This document shows, piece by piece, positions 1-6,725 of a stretch of 19,812 nt of DNA. The notes below the pieces were generated by a model. The model did no database searches. It saw only the letters and a list, made by a program, of their open reading frames with translations, and had not been told where the DNA came from. The stretch is from NCBI GenBank assembly GCA_019746155.1, contig JAIESJ010000309.1:1-19812 (forward strand). The letters are read 5' to 3'. This DNA comes from Burkholderiales bacterium. Its GTDB lineage: Bacteria > Pseudomonadota > Gammaproteobacteria > Burkholderiales > SG8-41. The first letter of the stretch is position 1. Each line of letters opens with the position of its first letter. A program made the position numbers and the translations under genes.

Positions 1-183
1 CTATGCGGCCTCCGCAAACCGCCTATCCTGAACACCTACTCCGCGGCCGAAAAGAGGGCCTTCGCCGGACGCTTACGATCTGCCGCCACCGCGCCTGCGC
101 TCTACGTGAGCGACGCGCACGGTGACATCCAGATGGCGAGCACGAATAAGCGAAGGAATCGCAGCACGCACGGCGTCTTGTAA
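1..183 (+). CDS. Partial ORF at left edge, unknown product
   Basis: A frame is open from the first base to a TAA at 181-183, giving 60 codons with no start inside the window, so this would be the C-terminal end of a gene that begins outside. The third codon positions are strongly G/C rich, as expected of a real gene in this GC-rich genome. The translated tail includes RSAATAPALYVSDAHGDI and ends in a basic stretch. I do not recognise a family. It runs toward the AraC-family gene, which is on the opposite strand. A chance open frame cannot be excluded. 184-273 holds nothing I can identify. Confidence 0.33.
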   Translation, partial: LCGLRKPPILNTYSAAEKRAFAGRLRSAATAPALYVSDAHGDIQMASTNKRRNRSTHGVL

Positions 184-273
184 TCGAAACATGTGCGTTG
201 AGCGTAGTCGCAACACGACCGCCCGTCGCGCCCAATCAGGCCATCAAGCGCGCTCGATCGGGCCAATGCCCTG

Positions 274-1146
274 CTAATTCTGGTGAGAAGCCTTGCCGGT
301 GTATTTGCGAATCAGCTTGGTGAGATAGGAAGGAGACTCCAGACCGACTGTCAGCGCCGCATCCAAGACGGTAATGCGTGGATCAGTCAGCAACTGCCGA
401 GCACGCTCAACGCGGCATAGATTCATGAACTCCAAGACGCTGTAGCCGGTATGCCTCTTGAATAGGCGGGTGAGATGACGGCGAGATATTAAAAAGCGCT
501 GCGCCAACTCATCAATCGTCAGACCCTCGGCAAGGTGCGCATCGATGAACGACTGGATATCCATCATCAGCAAGCGATCTCGCGTAATCGGACTTAGTAC
601 AGGCTTCGGCGCATACAGTGTCTGCGCGATGCACTCGGTTGCCAGTAAGCGCGACATCGCATCCTGCTGAAGCGATTGATCTGTGATGTTACGTACCTTG
701 TAGAGTTCGTCATGCAAGCGAAGCATCGATGCAAGCGCGTTCGACGCTCCCCACACGGCCGCTCGTTCCCATCCCGGTGGAGCGTTGGCGACGCCAACGT
801 TGCGCAGAACGTGCCGAACATACTCCGGATCGATGTAAACAGCATAGTGCTGCTGGGTGGCCCGTAGTGCCGTAGTCGCATGAAAGATTGTTGGACGTAC
901 CATCGCCAGGTTTCCTGGCATCAGGCGGAAAGCGGTACGCTCGGGCTCGGTTCTCAAGGCCAAGCCACCGCACATGGCTACCAGCACCATGAATTCACTG
1001 TGCTCGTGCCAACCCGTCTCATAAGCGTCGTTGGCGTTTACGACGACAACCGAAACCACTTGTCCCGTAATATGCGATCGCTGCGTGTCCGAGATTCTTC
1101 GGGTGCGACGCTCGCTTTGAGATAGAGTGAGGAGGGATCGCGACAT
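274..1146 (-). CDS. AraC-family transcriptional regulator
   Basis: The protein has 290 residues if it starts at the ATG at 1146. It has an N-terminal cupin-like ligand domain (HEHSEF near residue 47, and a PGN turn near 77) and a C-terminal AraC DNA-binding domain. The first helix-turn-helix is around residues 211-231 (LTIDELAQRFLISRRHLTRL) and the second around 259-280. This layout is typical of AraC activators that respond to small molecules, but the ligand cannot be read from the sequence. An in-frame GTG at 1179 would add 11 residues, but it lies inside a tandem 19-mer that looks like the edge of an inserted sequence, so I prefer the ATG. No strong ribosome binding site is visible for either start. 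The inserted sequence just upstream may have separated the gene from its native promoter. No target operon is adjacent in the window. Confidence 0.85.
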   Translation of the reverse strand: MSRSLLTLSQSERRTRRISDTQRSHITGQVVSVVVVNANDAYETGWHEHSEFMVLVAMCGGLALRTEPERTAFRLMPGNLAMVRPTIFHATTALRATQQHYAVYIDPEYVRHVLRNVGVANAPPGWERAAVWGASNALASMLRLHDELYKVRNITDQSLQQDAMSRLLATECIAQTLYAPKPVLSPITRDRLLMMDIQSFIDAHLAEGLTIDELAQRFLISRRHLTRLFKRHTGYSVLEFMNLCRVERARQLLTDPRITVLDAALTVGLESPSYLTKLIRKYTGKASHQN

Positions 1147-1169
1147 CGGGCGATAATTATGGGTCAAAA

Positions 1170-1207
1170 ATGAATTCACTCCTGAGGCATGAATTCACCC
1201 CTGAGGC
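1170..1207. repeat. Tandem 19-bp repeat at an insertion edge
   Basis: Two adjacent 19-bp copies (1170-1188 and 1189-1207) differ at one base; each reads atgaattcacYcctgaggc. The second copy runs into a short palindrome, TGAGGC-c-GCCTCA (1202-1214). Repeated blocks like this are typical of the ends of IS21-type elements, but no transposase gene touches this copy. The following 1208-1393 contains no gene I can recognise. Confidence 0.55.
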
Positions 1208-1393
1208 CGCCTCAAGAAAGTTTAACTGGTTGGAGGGGCGTGCGCAAACTCCGAGAAGGCGGAGCAAGAGGTGTGCATCAGTTCACGCATGAAGAAGGGA
1301 GCGGTGTTACTCCGGAAGATCTGCAAGGCAAGCTGGATGACCGAGAGCACCGGGCGGCTACGCAGGGTGTTGCTCTGATAGCGGTATTGCAGG

Positions 1394-1740
1394 TGTCAAG
1401 GGCCACCCAAAATTCCCCGGTTGTGGTCATCGAAAATTCCCCACCTGGTTAAGTTAGGTTGATGGTTCCTCGGTGCGCACGAGCCCGGCTTTGAGCTTGT
1501 CCTTGAGCCGATAGGAGTTGCCGCGGACATTGAGCGTGATGGCGTGGTGCAGGACGCGGTCGAGGATTGCGGTGGCAACTCGCGATCACCGAAGACTTCG
1601 CCCCAGGCGCCGAGGCTTTGATTGCTGGTCAAGATGAGCGGCCCCACGCTCCGGCTGCATATCGGACTCGAAGACCCCGAAGATCTTATCGCCGACCTTG
1701 AGCGCGGCTTCGCAATCCTGCGAAGCGGGGGCTGAACGCC
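1394..1740 (-). mobile_element. IS21-family insertion sequence remnant
   Basis: The outer end begins TGTCAAGGGCCACCC at 1394. It is followed by two near-identical blocks, AAAATTCCCCgg (about 1409-1420) and AAAATTCCCCac (about 1433-1444), which fits the multiple terminal repeats of the IS21 family. Inside is the C-terminal part of the helper ATPase gene istB. The istA transposase gene and most of istB are missing, so the element cannot move on its own. The inner boundary near 1740 is approximate and lies directly against the stop of the methyltransferase gene. Confidence 0.75.
1454..1690 (-). pseudogene. istB: istB remnant (IS21 helper ATPase, C-terminal part)
   Basis: The minus strand encodes LILTSNQSLGAWGEVFGD, then after a frame change ATAILDRVLHHAITLNVRGN and SYRLKDKLKAGLVRTEEPST before a TAA at 1454-1456. 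These are the sensor and C-terminal segments of IstB ATPases. At least two frameshifts are visible, one just before LILTSN (an extra G near 1645) and one between the FGD and ATAIL segments (near 1580). The Walker A and B region is absent. This is clearly non-functional. Confidence 0.8.
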
Positions 1741-1744
1741 GGAA

Positions 1745-3010
1745 TTAATCGCGCCTAAACAGCACAATCCGATTCGTGTTTGTGCCGCGCTGATTGTTCT
1801 TTACGCCCCAAATATTGGACGTCTTGGTGAACTCCTGCTTGTTAAGCAGTATCGCCTCACATACGAATCCGGCTTGGGCGCCGAGGGGAGCCACATGTTC
1901 ATCAAGCTTAATCTTTCCGCCTTGCAGTTCACCGACTTCAAAAGCAACGAAACCGCCAGGCTTTGTGATTCTGAAAAGCTCCAGAAAAACCGAACCCATG
2001 ACATCGACCCATTGCTCGATGGTCCGGGACATCGTGATTCGCTGGCCGACAGAATCCAGGCTGATACAGTTAAACCAGCATCTTAACCAGTTATCCTCGG
2101 AGTATTGGACAATGTCCAGAAACGGGGGAGAGGTGACTGTAAGTTGAACAGTTTCATCCTTGATCTCCCTCGTAAATCTCGCATCGCAGTTCAGAAAGAC
2201 CGCGGATCGAGCAGCGCTATCAAGCTTACGCCGATCGTTCGGTGTCACTTTTTTAAGTAGCGATCTTGTTTTTTTCAGGATAATTTTTTTTGTATCGCGA
2301 TACTCCGGTTTCCGTTTCCGCCGCTCGTTAATTTTTCGTTGACTCTCCTGACTCACGGCCTGGTTAGGCGGAAACGTATAAACCGAGAAAAAGCCAGATG
2401 AGTGGCCGGTTAGACGATTGGTGGCAACCATCCGTATCCAGCGGTCGACTGAATCCTCTTCCCCGTCATCCCTGCGGTGGCGAAGATAATTTCTGAGCGA
2501 CACTATCTCCGCCTCCGTATCCGGGGAATAAAACATGGATATATCAATATCCGCACTGCACTTTTTATGGTACGGAATAGTCTCCAGACGAGATGAGACC
2601 TCGGCGATCTCCGGAACTTCTATTCTCGGTCGCGCCAGAATTTCCAGGAGCGGATTCACGTCATTTGCTATAAACTTCCGTCCTAGCAACGCGGCCTCGA
2701 GTGCCGTTGTGCCACGACCGCTAAACGGGTCATAGACGATATCGCCTTCATTTGAAAAGCGCCGGATAAAATAGGCCGGAAGTTGTGGTTTAAAACAGGC
2801 GCGATAAGAAATTTCGTGCAGAGAAGAGGCCTGCCGCTGCCCGGCGGTCCAGAACTCGTTTACGACTTGCGGAATCCGCAGGTCTCCTACCTCAAGCCAA
2901 TTGATACCGCCCAAGGGCTTCCTGGAATCGCCGGAGAATAAGTCATTCCCGGATGCAAGGCTCGGGTGGTCGGAATCAAGAACTTTGAGCAAAGAACCGG
3001 TTCCGCTCAT
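1745..3010 (-). CDS. DNA methyltransferase (N4/N6 amino-MTase fold), solitary
   Basis: A 421-residue protein with two hallmarks of amino-methyltransferases. The SAM-binding motif I is DPFSGRGTT (residues 94-102), preceded by a motif X-like segment (PAYFIRRFSNEGDIVYD). The catalytic motif IV is TSPPF (293-297). Motif I comes before motif IV with about 190 residues between them, which contain a very basic stretch (225-262) and probably the target recognition region. TSPPF is compatible with N4-cytosine or N6-adenine methylation; I cannot choose. No restriction endonuclease gene is beside it. The gene is visibly more AT-rich than the core genes to the right and lies between an IS remnant and a transporter remnant, which suggests horizontal acquisition. 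The start ATG has only a weak AGGT-type ribosome binding site. Confidence 0.85.
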   Translation of the reverse strand: MSGTGSLLKVLDSDHPSLASGNDLFSGDSRKPLGGINWLEVGDLRIPQVVNEFWTAGQRQASSLHEISYRACFKPQLPAYFIRRFSNEGDIVYDPFSGRGTTALEAALLGRKFIANDVNPLLEILARPRIEVPEIAEVSSRLETIPYHKKCSADIDISMFYSPDTEAEIVSLRNYLRHRRDDGEEDSVDRWIRMVATNRLTGHSSGFFSVYTFPPNQAVSQESQRKINERRKRKPEYRDTKKIILKKTRSLLKKVTPNDRRKLDSAARSAVFLNCDARFTREIKDETVQLTVTSPPFLDIVQYSEDNWLRCWFNCISLDSVGQRITMSRTIEQWVDVMGSVFLELFRITKPGGFVAFEVGELQGGKIKLDEHVAPLGAQAGFVCEAILLNKQEFTKTSNIWGVKNNQRGTNTNRIVLFRRD

Positions 3011-3199
3011 TCAAAATACCTGCGGGGTCGAAAAATGGCGAAGTAACGATAGGAGGCTAATAGGCATGGCAAGCGTTAGTAGTGCATTGATTTGACTGCA
3101 AAGTTATAATCTTCTGGCGCCCTGAAGTCCCGCTCGGGCAATGCGCACCGGATGGCCGCTCGGCCCGCGGACGCGACGATGGCTTCGAGGCCCGTCTGC

Positions 3200-3466
3200 G
3201 ACTATGACAGGCAAGGACTTTCGCAGCAAGCAGGATCACCAAGCCAAAGGTATCGCGATAATCATAGCCGAGCGCGAGGCTGGCGACGATGCTGCCGGGT
3301 ATGGAATCCATGCCGCCGAGCACCACAACGACGTAGGACTTATGGCGATGACCTTGACGATCTCCAGACCGTCTTTCACCTGGGTGCCCTGCACGACGGA
3401 GCCCGGGGGCGACCGGGCGATGCTAATCCCGATCTTAATCGGGTCAGCCGCGTCGCAGATACTCAA
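3200..3466 (-). pseudogene. Hybrid remnant of a branched-chain amino acid ABC transporter
   Basis: Two unrelated liv-type pieces abut on the minus strand. The first (about 3466-3375) reads ADPIKIGISIARSPPGSVVQ and then GTQVKDGLEI, which looks like the mature N-terminus of a LivK-type periplasmic binding protein. In another frame the second (about 3345-3210) reads SYVVVVLGGMDSIPGSIVAS, the conserved loop near the C-terminus of LivH-type permeases, and then degenerates. A large deletion apparently fused the start of the binding-protein gene to the end of a permease gene. The rest of 3011-3518 shows no intact gene. The identification is from memory of the families and rests on short segments. 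Confidence 0.6.
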
Positions 3467-3518
3467 GATTGGCTACGCTGGAAAAAGAGCAGCGTAAACG
3501 CCAACCCCTCGAGGTGTT

Positions 3519-3564
3519 TGGTAGGCGGTGGGAGATTCGAACTCCCGACCAACGGATTAAAAGT
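3519..3564. repeat. att site, distal copy (partial tRNA-Lys 3' end)
   Basis: This copies the 3' 46 nt of the tRNA-Lys gene from the CCA end through the anticodon loop, then diverges. It differs from the functional gene at 3531 (G for C) and 3545 (C for G). In the tRNA fold these two bases pair in the T-stem, so the pair has been swapped with pairing preserved. Confidence 0.88.
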
Positions 3565-3997
3565 TTTACTTTACAATCAATTAGTTAACGTATTGGCCCG
3601 CCCTCACTCGCCTATACACGCCAACGCTCGCTAAATCCCCACGTTTTCCCCACGTTCTCGGTGCGTCTCGGCGCGCCAGGCGAGATGAAACCGAGCACTG
3701 GCAAATTGTTTTGACAATCGGGGATGACAGGAACACGGGGACCTACGGATACAGAGTGCCAGAAATTGAGCGAATATGTAAGCCAGCGGCAAAGGGGGCG
3801 GGGTGGCGTCCTAAAGAGCCGCTCAGGATCGTCCAGGAGCTCGTGCAGCTGTCTGGTTGGTATTAAAGTATTCCCTGTTTCGAGTCGTGGTGGCGTGTGC
3901 GCTCCGGTTGGCGGTTGTGGTGCGCGCTGGTGTTCTCTTTTCCCTATAGACCGGGGTTGTCTGGTCTGGTAGCTAAATTCGCCGGACTCCCGCAAGA
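3565..3997. other. Non-coding left end of the element
   Basis: About 430 bp without a convincing gene. It contains a candidate recombinase arm site (3639-3657), a small inverted repeat ATTGT-tttg-ACAAT (3705-3718), and from about 3855 to 3970 a stretch of the plus strand strikingly rich in G and T. Such a region, beside an att site and far from the integrase, is where control sites or a replication origin could lie; nothing in the sequence proves either. The 82-codon frame at 3724-3972 has biased low-complexity content and no family resemblance, so I leave it out. Confidence 0.5.
3639..3657 (+). repeat. Candidate integrase arm site, left end
   Basis: This 19-bp sequence is identical to 7608-7626. 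It consists of two CCACGTT heptamers spaced 11 bp apart (centre to centre), in the same orientation as the right-hand copy. Directly repeated short sites flanking the crossover region are what arm-binding domains of tyrosine recombinases use. Confidence 0.5.
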
Positions 3998-4918
3998 TTG
4001 TCGTCTAAACTTCAAAGTATGGATGATTCTATCCGGCCGGACAAAGCCGTGGCCAGAAAGTTCGTAATCCAGTTCGCGCCTGAATATGCGGACATGCTTC
4101 GCGATCTGCAGCGTCAGGGTCGCTGGCTTAGGCTGCCGGATGAGCTGCTTAATATCCGCAATCATCTGAAAATCCATAACTACGTCGAGCTTTACGACGA
4201 CGAACGCAGAATCGGCGTAGCAATGATGCTGGCATTCTTGGGAAATGATGGACTCAAGGAGTTGAACTCCGAAGTTTCGCGACTCTCGCGAGAAGAACAA
4301 TGCGCGCTGCTAAACGAACTTGTTCAGGACGGTTGTGATCTGGACCTTAGCAGCCTTCTCCTGCCGAAAACTGAAGAAGGTCGGGAGCAGGCGCGCAAGC
4401 AGTTCGAACAGCTTCCGGATGATGAAAAAAAGGAACTCACAAAACGAGCGCAGCTATTTTGGTCATTCGTCTTCGCCAGTTTTCACAGCATGCTGTCGGT
4501 GATGATCCACGGTGCGAAGCTGACCACTCTGGTGTCGCAGGCGAAGGCGGGCGAGGAAGATGCTTTTTGCAAGGCTATCCAGATCGATCGGTTGCTGCTG
4601 TCGCAGCATCCTTTTTTTCGTGAGCGCCGACTTACTGCTCAGGAAAGGGGCGAAACCGAATTTTTGGCGAAGATCGCGTATCGGGAAACGAATCCGACCC
4701 TGCGCGGTAAGATTCGCTATCCGGGTCTGTACATGGTCTTCGCATGCTTGGAGGCTGTGAGCTGGCTAAACGAATTCAAACACGAGGAAATCCTTGACCT
4801 GTGCGACGAAGCGGGGCTGGATCGTTACCAGAACCGGATCGAGGATGTGAATTACCTGACGAAGCGCCTCCGGGAGTATCGGCGCATGCAGAAACTTGAT
4901 GGGGTGTCAATGCACTGA
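3998..4918 (+). CDS. Unrecognised helical protein of the integrative element
   Basis: A 306-residue frame that begins at a TTG at 3998; an ATG at 4019 would give 299 residues. Neither has a strong ribosome binding site. The sequence has no signal peptide and no clear membrane segment. It looks mostly alpha-helical, with acidic and basic helices throughout (EEGREQARKQFEQLPDDEKK near 125-145). The C-terminal third contains SQAKAGEEDAFCKAIQIDRL and a late segment HEEILDLCDEAGLDRYQNRI followed by a basic tail. I seem to remember similar unnamed proteins with this ending in proteobacterial mobile elements, but I cannot assign a function. It precedes the replication gene by about 100 bp on the same strand, so it may be a cargo gene (for example immunity or host takeover) or a replication accessory. 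Both are guesses. Confidence 0.8.
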   Translation: MSSKLQSMDDSIRPDKAVARKFVIQFAPEYADMLRDLQRQGRWLRLPDELLNIRNHLKIHNYVELYDDERRIGVAMMLAFLGNDGLKELNSEVSRLSREEQCALLNELVQDGCDLDLSSLLLPKTEEGREQARKQFEQLPDDEKKELTKRAQLFWSFVFASFHSMLSVMIHGAKLTTLVSQAKAGEEDAFCKAIQIDRLLLSQHPFFRERRLTAQERGETEFLAKIAYRETNPTLRGKIRYPGLYMVFACLEAVSWLNEFKHEEILDLCDEAGLDRYQNRIEDVNYLTKRLREYRRMQKLDGVSMH

Positions 4919-4932
4919 AATCCTTTTTTACT

Positions 4933-4957
4933 GCATTCAGGCGCCTGCGCCTGGTGC
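4933..4957 (+). other. Stem-loop between the unknown gene and rep
   Basis: CAGGCG (4938-4943) pairs with CGCCTG (4948-4953) around a CCTG loop, and GCA (4933-4935) can extend the stem with TGC (4955-4957). It has no U-tract after it on either strand, so it is not a standard terminator. A hairpin just upstream of a rolling-circle-type initiator gene could be an operator or a nick-site hairpin. This is unproven. Confidence 0.45.
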
Positions 4958-5017
4958 ATACAGTTCGTATCCGTTGCGGGAAGCATTCGCATGCCCGCCC
5001 AACGGAACGGAGTTGTT

Positions 5018-6370
5018 ATGCACAAGCGAAGCAAGCAGGAAGCAGCACGTAAAGGTAAGGAACAACGGAAAGAAACCGCCGCAGGCCGGCGAGTTGAGCC
5101 GCAGGCCCAACCGCCGGCGGCGGCGGGTCAGGGCACGTCGTCCAGTAACACAGTGCCCAATAACAGCATTGGTGGGGTGTTCTTCAAACCCCTGCGCTGG
5201 GGCGTGGATAGCCTGTATCTCTCCTACCCTGGGCGTTTAAACGAGGAAGTCCAGGCCAACCTAGAGCGCCTGAAGGGTATCGCCCAATCACTGCAACCTC
5301 ATCAACGGGCCTTGGCTCAATACCCGGTTGAGGGGCATATCTTCGAAGTGAAGGACAAGGGGTCCGGGCTTTTCCCCTTCATTTTGGAAGACAACTGCTT
5401 CCGGATTGCCCTGTCCCGGAATACGGCCAGATCGTTGCCAATGGGTTACGTGAAGGTATCCAGCGACTACCTGGCCCACGTCCCGCCGCATGAGACTGAG
5501 CGGCGGTTACGGATTGTTCTGGAATCATTAGGCAGGCTGTCTGAAGCTGCCGGTGTCAGTCGGATCGATCTGTATGCCGATTTCGTCTGCGGTTTCGACA
5601 TGGAGGGCTGGGATCGTCACGCCTGGGTAACGCGGGCGGGTCAAATCAACAGCTATGCCGTCGATGGGAAATTCTCGGGGTGGACCATCGGTCAAGGCGG
5701 TCCGATCTCGGCCCGGCTTTACGACAAGAGCCTGGAAATCCTGATCAAGCGCTTCCGCGCGTATTTGCCGGAACTTTGGGAGCTGGCGGGCTGGGATGGG
5801 GAACAGGCGGTCTGGCGTCTCGAATTCCAGGTCCGGCGCGAGTTGCTCGGTCAGCAAGGCTTGAAAAGCTTTCCGCAGGTGATGGAAAACCTTAACGGCC
5901 TGTGGAGCTACGCCGTAACGGAATGGCTAAAGCTGACGCTGCCTAACCCTGAGGATCAGACCCGCTCCCGCTGGCCGATTCATCCGCTGTGGGGCTATCT
6001 CTCGTCGGTGGATTGGGAAACCGGCGGCGGGCCGTTGTCGCGGCGGTTCTCGCCTGCTCGGGTGCCCGGCGATGGCAACTTGTATGGGCGGGGCTTGAGC
6101 GCCCTGGTGTCTTTCATGGCGCGCGAGGGCATCACCGATTACGACACGGGCCTAAAAGCGTATCTCCCAAAGCTGCGGTCGTATCACGAAAACCAATGCT
6201 TTACCTTCCTCGGGGTTCCGTTCGATCAATACATTGCTGAAAGGGTCGCGATCAAGGCGCGGGAATACAACACGATTCTTAATGCGGGGCCGTCGGTGGA
6301 CGTAGCGAAACAGGCCGACGAATACCGCAGGCAATCGGACGGCTTCAATCCGTACGGGGTCGAGGAATGA
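5018..6370 (+). CDS. Replication initiation protein, Rep_trans-like
   Basis: The protein has 450 residues from the ATG at 5018, which has GGAG five bases upstream; an in-frame ATG at 4991 with GGGAAG upstream would give 459. After a basic, Pro/Ala-rich N-terminus (about 55 residues) comes a domain with segments typical of Rep_trans replication initiators: RIDLYADF (about 182-189), ARLYDKSLEI (232-241) and WRLEFQVRREL (266-276). This family contains rolling-circle initiators of plasmids and of filamentous phages such as the RstA type. The role would be to nick the element's origin and start replication of the excised circle. The gene ends one base before the start of the helix-turn-helix gene, so both are probably co-transcribed. 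The family call rests on motif memory; the catalytic tyrosine was not pinned down. Confidence 0.72.
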   Translation: MHKRSKQEAARKGKEQRKETAAGRRVEPQAQPPAAAGQGTSSSNTVPNNSIGGVFFKPLRWGVDSLYLSYPGRLNEEVQANLERLKGIAQSLQPHQRALAQYPVEGHIFEVKDKGSGLFPFILEDNCFRIALSRNTARSLPMGYVKVSSDYLAHVPPHETERRLRIVLESLGRLSEAAGVSRIDLYADFVCGFDMEGWDRHAWVTRAGQINSYAVDGKFSGWTIGQGGPISARLYDKSLEILIKRFRAYLPELWELAGWDGEQAVWRLEFQVRRELLGQQGLKSFPQVMENLNGLWSYAVTEWLKLTLPNPEDQTRSRWPIHPLWGYLSSVDWETGGGPLSRRFSPARVPGDGNLYGRGLSALVSFMAREGITDYDTGLKAYLPKLRSYHENQCFTFLGVPFDQYIAERVAIKAREYNTILNAGPSVDVAKQADEYRRQSDGFNPYGVEE

Positions 6371-6371
6371 C

Positions 6372-6725
6372 ATGGACGAAAACGGTCTGCCCTTGCCTGC
6401 GGCGCGCTGTCTCTCCAAGGATCAAGCGGCTAAATACCTGGGTGTCGGGATTACTCTGCTCAGTGTGCTGGGGGTGCCCTGCATCAAGCTCGGCCGCCGC
6501 TGTGTCTACGATGTGGTTGACTTGGATGCGTGGCTCAACGAATATAAGAGCCGAGGGCGGGCCGGAAAGGAAGGTATCCGAAAATGGCCCGTGAAACCGG
6601 AATCCACCGGCGGAAAGATTCGCGCTTCTGGTGGATCGATGTTGTGTTACCGAACGGCAAGCGAATACGCCAAAGCACTGGGACTGAAAACCGAGCGGAA
6701 GCGAGAGCCTTTGTCGCAAGACTGA
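6372..6725 (+). CDS. Helix-turn-helix protein, excisionase-like
   Basis: A 117-residue frame whose N-terminal part (about residues 13-58) reads as a MerR/excisionase-type helix-turn-helix: LSKDQAAKYLGVGITLL, then a wing with IKLGRRCVYDVVDLDAWLNE. Such proteins act as recombination directionality factors or as DNA-binding regulators of small elements. The ATG follows the rep stop by one base and has GAGGA five bases upstream, so translation is probably coupled. The frame then continues 142 bp into the integrase gene in another frame. The tail (residues 70-117) has no recognisable domain and is much longer than in most proteins of this kind, which end soon after the wing. Confidence 0.7.
   Translation: MDENGLPLPAARCLSKDQAAKYLGVGITLLSVLGVPCIKLGRRCVYDVVDLDAWLNEYKSRGRAGKEGIRKWPVKPESTGGKIRASGGSMLCYRTASEYAKALGLKTERKREPLSQD

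Noticed and set aside
3066..3095. Nine-residue ORF (MASVSSALI) with AGGAGG upstream, divergent from the methyltransferase
   Set aside because: The ribosome binding site is good, but the ORF leads to nothing and no regulated gene follows, so a leader peptide cannot be supported.
3152..3634. 160-codon plus-strand frame across the transporter remnant and the att copy
   Set aside because: It crosses the element boundary and reads antisense to recognisable liv segments, so it is not a conserved gene.
3711..3716. TTGACA as a -35 promoter element in the element's left end
   Set aside because: No acceptable -10 hexamer lies 16-18 bp downstream; the bases are part of a small inverted repeat.
3724..3972. 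82-codon frame in the element's left end
   Set aside because: Composition is driven by a GT-rich tract (many Gly, Cys, Ser, Val), with no ribosome binding site and no domain.
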